DNA of 64,000 nucleotides from Anaerolineae bacterium (GTDB lineage Bacteria > Chloroflexota > Anaerolineae > Aggregatilineales > Phototrophicaceae), in assembly GCA_022841825.1 (NCBI GenBank), contig JALHQT010000004.1, positions 310,001 through 374,000 of the forward strand, given 5' to 3'. Positions 9,060 to 16,338 of the stretch are shown piece after piece (the stretch's first letter is position 1; the number at the start of each line of letters is the position of its first letter). The position numbers and the translations under genes were made by a program. The notes beneath the pieces were generated by a model. The model ran no database searches, had not been told where the DNA came from, and was given only the letters and a program-made list of their open reading frames with translations.

Positions 9060-9455
9060 ATGCTGACCCCTGAAACGCGCGAATTCCTGGATCGTAAGCT
9101 GATTGCACGACTTGCCACCTTGGGCGCAGACGGCTACCCGCATAATGTGCCCATCTGGTACATGCTGGAAGGCGACGACATCGTCTTCATCAGCGACCGC
9201 AGCACACGCAAGACGAAGAACCTGGTTGCCAATAGCAAAGCGGCGGTCGTGATCGGCGGCGACCCGGATGACGGCACCGGCTATATGCTGCGCGGCGATG
9301 TCTCCATCGAAGAAGACCCGGAAAAGGCGATGACGAAACGCATGACCTATCGCTATGAGACCCGCGAGGAGGGCGACCGCCTGCTCGAACTCTGGAAGGA
9401 CGACGATATCATCATCATGCGGCTCAAGCTGAAGTCGGTCGTGAAGGTGTATTAG
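9060..9455 (+). CDS. PNPOx-like flavin/F420-binding protein
   Basis: 131 residues with the split-barrel fold of pyridoxamine 5'-phosphate oxidase-like proteins (FLDRKLIARLATLGADGYPHNVPIWYMLEGDDIVFISDRSTRKTKNL). Such proteins bind FMN, F420 or heme and often act as small reductases. The start at 9060 is preceded by GAGGA at a suitable distance. An alternative ATG at 9027 would add eleven residues but has a poorer ribosome binding site. Cofactor and substrate cannot be set from sequence alone. Confidence 0.85.
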   Translation: MLTPETREFLDRKLIARLATLGADGYPHNVPIWYMLEGDDIVFISDRSTRKTKNLVANSKAAVVIGGDPDDGTGYMLRGDVSIEEDPEKAMTKRMTYRYETREEGDRLLELWKDDDIIIMRLKLKSVVKVY

Positions 9456-9482
9456 GAGTGACGGGTAACAAGTCGCGTGTAG

Positions 9483-9502
9483 GGGCTTGGCATGCCAAGC
9501 CC
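9483..9502. repeat. 20-bp perfect palindrome in an intergenic gap
   Basis: GGGCTTGGCATGCCAAGCCC is a perfect palindrome in the 78-base gap between the flavoprotein gene and the convergent DUF309 gene. A second pair, CGGGTAAC at about 9467 and GTTACCCG at about 9533, brackets it. There is no T-run, so it is not a standard terminator, though it may stop or protect convergent transcripts. It resembles dispersed REP-like palindromes of many genomes; copy number cannot be judged from one window. Confidence 0.7.
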
Positions 9503-9533
9503 GTGAGCGGATGAGGATGCGGCACTGAATCGG

Positions 9534-10307
9534 TTACCCGCTGCGCGCGTCGTGTTTCACACCCTTCAATAGCGTTATGTCGAAGTCAGCCACGCCGTCG
9601 TCCCCGACGCGGTCGATTTCAGCGCGGACGGCGTCGGCGTCTCGGCGGAGTTGAGCGACATCGACGCCCTGACAGGTGTCGGGGAGCAGCGCCAGCCATG
9701 GGATGCTGCGCAGGAGCATCTTGCGCGCGCCGCGCATGTTGCCACGGGTGACCTGATAGTAGGCGATGCCGACCTGGAGGATGGCGCGATACAGGTCGCG
9801 CACGGGTCTCTGCTCGACCATCCACAGCGCCTCAAAGCGGTCATGCTGCTCGTAGTATTCGGCTGCGTTGAACTTCTCAAGCGCGAGCAGCCCCTCCTGC
9901 GGCATGGGTTCCTGGCACTGGCACTCAAGCTGCTCCAGGAGTGCGGTGTCTGGGATGCGAGCGAACGTTTTCGCAAGGGCGACACTGTCCTGCAGCAGCG
10001 TCGCCTGTGAGACGACACGATCCACCCCGCAGCGCGCTGCGGGCACCGCCAGCGTATTCGGGTCACCGACGACCAGAACCGGAATGCGACGGGTCGCCGG
10101 GCTGGTACGGGGTGTCGTCGCCCAGAATTCCCAATCATGGAGTGCGCCGTCGATCAGGATCAGCGATGCGAGGTCGTCAACGAGCTGAGACACGTAGCCC
10201 TGACGTTCCTCATATTGCTTGGTCGCAAAGCCCGCTGCTTGCAGTTGTGCGATAAGCGGGCGTGCCCACTCAGGGTCGCCGACGATGATAATGGGATGGG
10301 TGATCAT
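9534..10307 (-). CDS. Receiver-like domain fused to DUF309 protein
   Basis: 257 residues from the ATG at 10307 (AGGA just upstream). The N-terminal ~115 residues look like a response-regulator fold without the full acid pocket (IIIVGDPEWARPLIAQLQAAGF, LILIDGALHDW, VLVVGD). The C-terminal half carries the DUF309 signature FNxxxYYEQHxxFExxW and the helix GIAYYQVTRGNMRGARKML. DUF309 proteins are all-helical and of unknown function. An in-frame upstream extension to 10610 is possible but overlaps the next gene and has protein-like quality only in the other frame. The role is unknown; signal-dependent regulation is a guess. Confidence 0.75.
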   Translation of the reverse strand: MITHPIIIVGDPEWARPLIAQLQAAGFATKQYEERQGYVSQLVDDLASLILIDGALHDWEFWATTPRTSPATRRIPVLVVGDPNTLAVPAARCGVDRVVSQATLLQDSVALAKTFARIPDTALLEQLECQCQEPMPQEGLLALEKFNAAEYYEQHDRFEALWMVEQRPVRDLYRAILQVGIAYYQVTRGNMRGARKMLLRSIPWLALLPDTCQGVDVAQLRRDADAVRAEIDRVGDDGVADFDITLLKGVKHDARSG

Positions 10308-10344
10308 TATCCTGGTGCTTTCTCGGACGCCGCGCGCCTCGACG

Positions 10345-11142
10345 CTAGGTTTGTTCGATGTGGACGGACAAGAGCGAAAGGCTCTGCGGCTGATTGAGCG
10401 GGACGATTCCCGCGCCAAAGCTGCCGCGCGGCGAGGCAATGGCGTACTGGTTGTCGATCCAGGCGACGAAACCGCACGCACCGCGTGGCGCGAACGGTGT
10501 TTCGTAGATGACACGCTCATCGATACTGAATTGCGCGCCGTCGCGCTGCCAATCGAGCGCATAGGTGTGAGGCTCGGCGAGGAGCGCGTCATCGAGCGGG
10601 CATTCGCCAATGGCGAGCGCTCGTTGAATTCGGGGATAGAGTCGGTCGTAGAGCGGGCGAGCCTGCATCAGCATCACGGCTGGCAGCGCGAGGGGGATTA
10701 GCGCGAGCGCCGAAGGACGGCTTGCGTCGATCATACTGGCTTTCCAGCCGTGACCGGGGACGCCGTGCGCCAGGTTCATCGCGTTCGGCGGCGCGCCGAA
10801 GAAGAACCAGATCGCCTGAGGCAGCCGGATGCCGCGGTGAAAGTGCTCGACATCAGGCGAAAACGGATGATTCCAGAAGCCGAAACCCGCCGTCCCGCGC
10901 AGGACATCTCCACCAGCGGAGGCACACGCGGTTACGCGCATTCTGAGCGGCGGTTTCCAGCGAAAATCAAACGTTTTGTAGTCATAATCGGTGATCTGAG
11001 CATTGGTGTAGCGCCCGTCAACTGGCGGATTGTGGAGTGTCAGCCGTCCATCGCCAACGCTAACCTTGCTGTCGCCAACTTCCGTCACCGTCCATGCGGG
11101 ATGGAGTCTTCCAGAGAATGTATCGATGAGTGACTTGTTCAT
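10345..11142 (-). CDS. Concanavalin-like (GH16-like) fold protein, function unknown
   Basis: About 265 residues from ATG 11142. The pattern of strands (LIDTFSGRLHPAWTVTEVGDSKVSVGDGRLTLHNPP, then FGFWNHPF, HTYALDWQRDGAQFSIDERVIYETPFAP) matches the jelly-roll lectin/glucanase fold, in which a substrate-covering loop is followed by a DxxR/W strand. The GH16 catalytic ExDxxE motif is not evident, so it may bind rather than cleave. No signal peptide is seen. The start is uncertain: longer in-frame options exist upstream to 11217, and no good Shine-Dalgarno was found. Confidence 0.6.
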   Translation of the reverse strand: MNKSLIDTFSGRLHPAWTVTEVGDSKVSVGDGRLTLHNPPVDGRYTNAQITDYDYKTFDFRWKPPLRMRVTACASAGGDVLRGTAGFGFWNHPFSPDVEHFHRGIRLPQAIWFFFGAPPNAMNLAHGVPGHGWKASMIDASRPSALALIPLALPAVMLMQARPLYDRLYPRIQRALAIGECPLDDALLAEPHTYALDWQRDGAQFSIDERVIYETPFAPRGACGFVAWIDNQYAIASPRGSFGAGIVPLNQPQSLSLLSVHIEQT

Positions 11143-11237
11143 AGACCAGATGTTCGATCTGAGAATTGAATCGAAAGCCTGGGTTGAGTATAATCGAAGT
11201 TGAGTCGAAGTTGGCATCGGATAAAAGGAACGGGTCA

Positions 11238-11897
11238 GTGGAACTAACGTGGTATGGGCATAGCTGCTTCCGGATTGTCGAACGTGGGTATCTTACGGTC
11301 ATCACCGATCCGTTCTCGGATGCAATTGGGCTGCCTGCGCCCAAACTCAAGGGCGACCTTGTGACCGTGAGTCATGATGCCCCTGGGCATAACTACGTTG
11401 ATGCGGTCAAAGGGGCGCGCCAGACGATCTATCGCCCTGGCGAGTACGAGGTCGGCGATGTCTTCGTCACCGGGATTGCGCTGCATCAGATCACTGGAGA
11501 GAGCGTCCGCCAGAATATCGGATTCTTAATCGACTTTGACGGCATTAACGTACTCCACCTGGGCGATCTGGGACACGTTCCGCCGCAGTCGGTCATCGAG
11601 AACATTGGCGTAGTCCATGTGCTCCTCATCCCGGTTGGCGGTGGCAATGGGCTGAAGGCGGCGGAGGCGGCGGAAGTCGTGGCGTTGTTTGAGCCTAATT
11701 TTGTCATCCCGATGCACTACAGCCTGCCCGGCTTGAATATGGAACTCGATCACGTCGATAAGTTCCTCAAGGCGATGGGCATCGGCAAGCCGCATGAAGC
11801 CGAAACGCTCAAAGTGAGCGCGGCTGACCTGCCCGAACAAACACAGGTGGTTGTCCTTACGCCGCAGTTGCAGAGTCGTAACGGGGAAAACACATGA
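11238..11897 (+). CDS. Metallo-beta-lactamase fold hydrolase (Lactamase_B_3-like)
   Basis: 219 residues beginning at GTG 11238, with AAAGGAA eight bases upstream; MELTWYGHSCFRI is a typical start of this family. Motifs are the first HSCF segment, DPF, a modified metal motif SHDAPGHNY, LGDLGH, and a late MHY. UlaG-like members hydrolyse varied esters or lactones. The canonical HxHxDH is replaced by HDAPGH, so metal binding may be altered. The following gene overlaps it by four bases (ATGA), indicating co-translation. Confidence 0.88.
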   Translation: MELTWYGHSCFRIVERGYLTVITDPFSDAIGLPAPKLKGDLVTVSHDAPGHNYVDAVKGARQTIYRPGEYEVGDVFVTGIALHQITGESVRQNIGFLIDFDGINVLHLGDLGHVPPQSVIENIGVVHVLLIPVGGGNGLKAAEAAEVVALFEPNFVIPMHYSLPGLNMELDHVDKFLKAMGIGKPHEAETLKVSAADLPEQTQVVVLTPQLQSRNGENT

Positions 11898-12205
11898 CCG
11901 TCAAACTCCTGATGAACTGGGACATCAAGCCAGGACGCGATCAAGACTATTTCGAGTTCGTCGTTCGTGAGTGGGTGCCGGGGATACAACGACTTGGTCT
12001 GAAGCCGACAGGGGCATGGTACACGGTTTACAGCCGCGAAAAGGATTTGCCCCAGATCATGACCGAGGGCATCACCGATGATCTCGATACGATGCGCGAG
12101 ATTTTATCCAGCGATGAATGGTCGCAACTGTATGAAAAGTTGTCGGAGTTTGTGAGCAACTATCAGCAGAAGATCGTGCGCGCCAGTGGGGGTTTCCAGG
12201 TTTGA
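11894..12205 (+). CDS. Small protein, possible dimeric alpha/beta-barrel fold
   Basis: 103 residues, translationally coupled to the metallo-hydrolase by an ATGA overlap. The strand-helix pattern (VKLLMNWDIKPGRDQDYFEFVVREWVPGIQRLGL, then AWYTVYSREKDLPQIMTEGI) resembles NIPSNAP or EthD-type dimeric alpha/beta barrels. No catalytic residues can be assigned. The coupling suggests it acts with the hydrolase. A terminator hairpin follows about 70 bases later. Confidence 0.75.
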   Translation: MTVKLLMNWDIKPGRDQDYFEFVVREWVPGIQRLGLKPTGAWYTVYSREKDLPQIMTEGITDDLDTMREILSSDEWSQLYEKLSEFVSNYQQKIVRASGGFQV

Positions 12206-12271
12206 GGCAGAGGTCTTTGCACGAGAACCGCGAAGCCCCAGGCGTACAAACAACACTCCGATATAGAAGCA

Positions 12272-12345
12272 ACTGCAAAGAGCCGCTGTACGCGAAGAAT
12301 TTGCCCCAATCTTCGCGCGTCCCGCGTCTTTGCAGTTTTGTTTTA
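12272..12345 (+). terminator. Nested-stem terminator after the hydrolase pair
   Basis: AACTGCAAAGA (12272-12282) pairs with TCTTTGCAGTT (12328-12338), and an inner stem CGCGAAGA / TCTTCGCG lies between. The outer stem is followed by TTTTGTTTT. This fits a rho-independent terminator for the two-gene operon on the plus strand; the complement may also end nothing, since the next minus-strand gene reads towards it. Confidence 0.7.
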
Positions 12346-12362
12346 GTGACAGGTGTCCGTCG

Positions 12363-12698
12363 TTAGTCGGCAGCGGCGGCTTTGGTCGCTGCTGGGGGCG
12401 TTGTGCTGGACGTGTCCGATGCAGGAGCGGTAGAAGACGATGCAGCCGCTTCCGCTTTGGGCGCAGCGTCTGATTTCTCACCCGTTTCGGTCTTCTTGGG
12501 ACCATTGATGGTGGAATTGGTCTTGCCTCGGCTGTCATTCACATAAAAGCCGGAACCCTTAAAAATAATTGGGGCAGGCTGCACCACTCGCACCACGCTC
12601 TGACCGGTCTGCGGATCGACGGTGAGCGGATCGTCGTGGAAACCCTGACGAAGATCGAACGTGCTTCCATCCTCACGACGATACGTATAAAGTGGCAT
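12363..12698 (-). CDS. FmdB-like small protein lacking its zinc-ribbon cysteines
   Basis: 111 residues. The first 60 follow the FmdB family closely (MPLYTYRREDGSTFDL at the start and IIFKGSGFYVNDSRG at ~46-60), but the two CxxC knuckles that bind zinc in that family are absent: the positions read RREDG and DPQTG. The rest is a low-complexity Ala/Ser/Thr tail. FmdB proteins are regulators or of unknown role. A zinc-free variant is seen directly; its function is not known. Confidence 0.78.
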   Translation of the reverse strand: MPLYTYRREDGSTFDLRQGFHDDPLTVDPQTGQSVVRVVQPAPIIFKGSGFYVNDSRGKTNSTINGPKKTETGEKSDAAPKAEAAASSSTAPASDTSSTTPPAATKAAAAD

Positions 12699-12822
12699 AC
12701 GACTCCCTCATAGAGACTCAATACATTTGAATCGCTTTCGCCATATTACGACTGTTTGTGGTGGATGTCGAGGGGGACGCGGCAGATCTGATACACGTCT
12801 TACGCAGGTGGGGCATAGACAA

Positions 12823-12863
12823 GGGATGGGGAATGCGCTATCCGTAAGCACGTTCCCCATCCC
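12823..12863 (-). terminator. Hairpin downstream of tal-pgi
   Basis: GGGATGGGGAATG (12823-12835) pairs over 13 positions with CGTTCCCCATCCC (12851-12863), one of them G-U. It lies 25 bases past the end of the fused tal-pgi gene on the minus strand. The tract after it (TTGTCTATG) is only weakly T-rich, so termination is likely but may be partial. Confidence 0.55.
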
Positions 12864-12887
12864 CGATTACGCTTCGTGCTGCAGCGC

Positions 12888-15752
12888 TTAAAGCCTGCGC
12901 TCACCCGCCATATCCGCTGCCTCAATCAGCACGTTCAAGCCCGTTTTGAGGTCGCCGTGCAGGTGCAGGCGTAGACTGCGGCGCTCTTTGCTGACCAGCG
13001 CCTCCAGGTCGCCCGCTGCTTGTGCCGCCTTCAGGACGCCAAAGCTGTAAGGCTCGCCGGGTATGGCGATGTCCTGCGGGTCATCGCAGGTGATCTGGAT
13101 GAAGATGCCGTTGTTCGGTCCGCCCTTGTGGAGCTGACCCGTGCTGTGCAGGAAACGCGGTCCGAAGCCCAGGGTCGTCGCCCGGCGCGTGACGTGACGG
13201 ATACGTCGTCGTACATCGCTCAGGAGCGCTTCGATCTCTGGCTGCATGGGCAGATATGCCAGCAGAGCGAAGTAGTCTCCCGCGTTGGTCGCATTGATCT
13301 GCGTTGCCAGCAGCCCGACCAGGCTGGTTGGGTTTTGCTGCTGCGTGGCGGTATTGCGCAGTGTCGTGGCTAATGCGGGCGACATATACAGACTGACGCC
13401 GCCTTCAATGAGCAGTGGTTCGACCGACGGAAGTGCACCATGTGTTTTGTAGTGCTCCAACAGGCGTCCGGTGTTGTTCTTGCTCTCGGTGACGTTCGGT
13501 TCGTCGAACGGGTTAATGGCGAGCATCTTGCCCGCGACGGCGGTCGCAAACTCCCACCGGAAGAACTCGCCCGCAATCGCGGCTTTGTCCGGCAGCGTCA
13601 ATATGACACACGGATAGCCTGCCTGCTGAAGCGCGTTCATCCCCTCATCCAGCACCGCGTTGTCGTCCCCATCGACGCGGATTGACACGAACAAGCGGTC
13701 GGTGGCGAAATCGTGCGGTTTTCCCAGGGTCGCACCGACGACGGGGAGGATGCCGTATCCCTCTTTGCCGGTGCTTTCTGCGACAAGCTGTTCGATCCAG
13801 TCGCCCAGCCCGTTGATGGATGGACTGGTGTAGACACTCAGCTTATCGCGCCCATCCTTGGCGAGCGCGCCCATGATTGCACCGAGCGTGATTGCCGGAT
13901 GTTCCTTGCCTCGGATTTTCTTGCCGCACGCCTTCGCCATCGTCTCTGCGCTCGCCCACAGCGCGTCGATGTCCAACCCGGTCAGGGCGGCGGGCACCAG
14001 CCCGAAGTAGCTGAGAGCGCTGTAGCGACCGCCGATGTCGGTCGGATTGACGAAGACCTCGCGGAAGCCCTTTTCGTGCGCTTCTTTTTCCAGTGCGGTA
14101 TCGGCGTCTGTGATGGCGATAAAGTGCGCTCCATCGCTGCCCGTGCGGTCGTAGAAGTATTTGAAGAATGAGGCGGTTTCTATCGTGCCGCCGGACTTGC
14201 TGGCGACCAGGAAGACCGTACGCTTCAGGTCAATCTGGCTTTCCAGCGCCGCGATGTACGTGGGGTCGGTGCTGTCGAGCATCAGGAGTTGTGGGTAGCC
14301 GGGCTGCGCGCCGAATGCGCGTTTGAGGACTTCTGGCGCAAGGCTGCTGCCGCCCATGCCGAGCAGAACAACATGGTCAAATGCCCCATTGTAGGCAGCG
14401 GCTTTGAGCGCGCGCAGGCGATTGATGTCAATGGTTGAGAAGACATCAAGCCAGCCCAGTCGATTCTTGATCTTTTCGACGATGGCGGGGTGGTCTTTCC
14501 AAACGGTCGCATCTTTTTCCCAGATGCGTGCGTTGATATGTTGGGCGTCTAATTCCTTGATCGCCGCTTCCAGCGCGCCCTGCTGCGTGCCGAGGAAGAC
14601 GTTCTGACGCTTGATGACGCCGCTGGCGAGCACATTGCGCTTGGCATCCACCTGATCCAGCAGGCTGCGGAATGAATCGACGAACGATTCGACGCCGTCG
14701 ATCTGAAGCTGATGGGTGATCTGGTCCATATCGACGCCGACTTCCGCCAGCATGTCCATGGTCTGCCCGGCTTCTTCGAGGTTTTCCTCAAGCGTCGGCG
14801 CGGCGGTTCCGTGATCTTTGAAAGCCTTGAGCGTATCGGGCGGAACGGTATTGACCGTTTGCGGACCAATCAGTGCATCGACGTAGAGTGTATCTCCATA
14901 GGCTGGGTTCTTGACGCCTGTGGATGCCCACAAGGGGCGCTGCACCGCGCCACCTGCCTCATGCAGCGCGTGAAAGCGCGCACCATGAAAGATTTCGCGG
15001 AAGCGCTTGTAGGCGAGCTTCGCGTTGGCGATGGCGGCTTTGCCCTTGAGACGATTGTTCAGGGAGACGCGCCCGATGTCACGCCCCTGTGCCGCACGAA
15101 TGTTGTTGTCGAGCATTCGGTCAACCGCAGCATCGATGCGGCTGACGAAGAAGCTGGCGACGGATTGAATGCCCGTGACAGGTTTGCCCGCTGCCTTGCG
15201 TCGTTCCAACCCGCGAATATAGGCTTCCATGACCTGTTCATAATTTCTGACGCTGAAGATCAGTGTAACGTTGACGTTGATGCCTTCGGCGATGACTTCC
15301 TCGATGGCAGGGATGCCCGCTTCGGTCGCCGGAATCTTGATCATGGTGTTGGGTCGGTTGACTGCAGCGAACAGGCGCTTCGCCTCGCTGACGGTCTTCT
15401 CGGTGTCGTCGGCGATCAGCGGGGAGACTTCCAGGCTGACGAAGCCGTCACGTCCGTTTGTTCGGTCAAAAACGGGTCGGATGATGTCGAGGGCATGTTG
15501 AATGTCTTCGATGGCGAGCCGTTCGTAGATGTCATAGGGTTCGAGTTCCAGGAGATGCATCATGGCGGAATCGTAATCGCTTGAATCGCCAATTGCCTTC
15601 TGGAAGATGGTCGGGTTAGATGTGACGCCAAGGACACCATCTTCTTCGATCATGCGCTTCAGCTCGCCGCCTTCGATCAGGCTGCGACGAATATTGTCAT
15701 ACCAGATGCTTTGTCCGTATTGTTGAACGTCGACGGGTGGGTTACTGGACAT
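12888..15752 (-). CDS. tal-pgi: Bifunctional transaldolase / glucose-6-phosphate isomerase
   Basis: 954 residues, a fusion of two cytoplasmic sugar-phosphate enzymes. Residues 1-~370 are transaldolase: the TSNPTIF motif (44-50), Schiff-base Lys139 in MIKIPAT, and SVASFFVSRIDAAVD. Residues ~400-954 are phosphoglucose isomerase, with GMGGSSLAPEV (466-475) and ASKSGGTIETASFF (517-530). It links the non-oxidative pentose phosphate pathway to glycolysis. Such fusions are known in several bacterial phyla. It lies downstream of rpiB and tkt on the same strand, separated from rpiB by 132 bases, so it can have its own promoter. Both halves look intact. Confidence 0.96.
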   Translation of the reverse strand: MSSNPPVDVQQYGQSIWYDNIRRSLIEGGELKRMIEEDGVLGVTSNPTIFQKAIGDSSDYDSAMMHLLELEPYDIYERLAIEDIQHALDIIRPVFDRTNGRDGFVSLEVSPLIADDTEKTVSEAKRLFAAVNRPNTMIKIPATEAGIPAIEEVIAEGINVNVTLIFSVRNYEQVMEAYIRGLERRKAAGKPVTGIQSVASFFVSRIDAAVDRMLDNNIRAAQGRDIGRVSLNNRLKGKAAIANAKLAYKRFREIFHGARFHALHEAGGAVQRPLWASTGVKNPAYGDTLYVDALIGPQTVNTVPPDTLKAFKDHGTAAPTLEENLEEAGQTMDMLAEVGVDMDQITHQLQIDGVESFVDSFRSLLDQVDAKRNVLASGVIKRQNVFLGTQQGALEAAIKELDAQHINARIWEKDATVWKDHPAIVEKIKNRLGWLDVFSTIDINRLRALKAAAYNGAFDHVVLLGMGGSSLAPEVLKRAFGAQPGYPQLLMLDSTDPTYIAALESQIDLKRTVFLVASKSGGTIETASFFKYFYDRTGSDGAHFIAITDADTALEKEAHEKGFREVFVNPTDIGGRYSALSYFGLVPAALTGLDIDALWASAETMAKACGKKIRGKEHPAITLGAIMGALAKDGRDKLSVYTSPSINGLGDWIEQLVAESTGKEGYGILPVVGATLGKPHDFATDRLFVSIRVDGDDNAVLDEGMNALQQAGYPCVILTLPDKAAIAGEFFRWEFATAVAGKMLAINPFDEPNVTESKNNTGRLLEHYKTHGALPSVEPLLIEGGVSLYMSPALATTLRNTATQQQNPTSLVGLLATQINATNAGDYFALLAYLPMQPEIEALLSDVRRRIRHVTRRATTLGFGPRFLHSTGQLHKGGPNNGIFIQITCDDPQDIAIPGEPYSFGVLKAAQAAGDLEALVSKERRSLRLHLHGDLKTGLNVLIEAADMAGERRL

Positions 15753-15809
15753 CAGAAGATCCTCTGTTCCTATTTAGTGACCAGCGATTGGCGGGTTCAT
15801 GCTGCTTCT

Positions 15810-15868
15810 GGGTATATGCCATAGTCCTTGACCCGCCCTAAAGAAGCGTGCAATGTTCGCATATACCC
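15810..15868. promoter_or_regulatory. Spaced inverted repeat in the tal-pgi leader
   Basis: GGGTATATGC (15810-15819) and its exact complement GCATATACCC (15859-15868) flank a 39-base spacer, within the 132-base gap before the tal-pgi start. It may be a two-site operator or a long leader stem. A shorter ATATGC/GCATAT pair occurs in the promoter near 63040. No regulator can be named. Confidence 0.35.
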
Positions 15869-15884
15869 TGTGTGCGCAGTGTTC

Positions 15885-16334
15885 CTACGAACCGCTTTCG
15901 ATGGCGCGAATCTTGCCTACACGCCTCAGGTGCCGTTCCTCCTGGCTGGGGACGGCGCGCAGGAACGCGACTGCCAGCTCTTCCGCCACCGCGGTACCGA
16001 CGATCCGTGCGCCAATGCACAATACGTTCATCTGGTCATGTTCAACGCCCTGATGGGCGCTGTACGTGTCGTGGCAGACGCAGGCATAGAGTCCATCATG
16101 TTTGTTCGCCGCAATGCAGGCACCCACGCCGCTGCCACACGCCAGGATGCCGCGTTCGGCGTGTCCTGCGTGCATTGCTTCGGCGATGCGTGTGGCAGCG
16201 TCTGGATAATCAGAAGGTTCTGCATCGGTATAGACGCCCAGGTCGATTACCTCGTATCCCTGCGTGGGCAGCCAGGCGACCAGATGCTCCTTGAGCGGAA
16301 AACCCGCGTGATCGGCAGAAAGTGCGACTTTCAT
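15885..16334 (-). CDS. rpiB: Ribose-5-phosphate isomerase B
   Basis: 149 residues, normal length. RpiB interconverts ribose 5-phosphate and ribulose 5-phosphate. Family features are the N-terminal ALSADHAGFPLKE, catalytic Cys66 in GILACGSGVGACIAANK, His88 in VCHDTYSA, and the late NVLCIGAR. It starts four bases after the end of transketolase, so the two are co-transcribed and probably translationally linked. With tkt and tal-pgi it gives most of the non-oxidative pentose phosphate pathway. Confidence 0.95.
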   Translation of the reverse strand: MKVALSADHAGFPLKEHLVAWLPTQGYEVIDLGVYTDAEPSDYPDAATRIAEAMHAGHAERGILACGSGVGACIAANKHDGLYACVCHDTYSAHQGVEHDQMNVLCIGARIVGTAVAEELAVAFLRAVPSQEERHLRRVGKIRAIESGS

Positions 16335-16338
16335 CTGG

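Noticed and set aside
14712-15584. 290-codon plus-strand frame opposite tal-pgi
   Set aside because: Antisense shadow of a fully supported enzyme gene.
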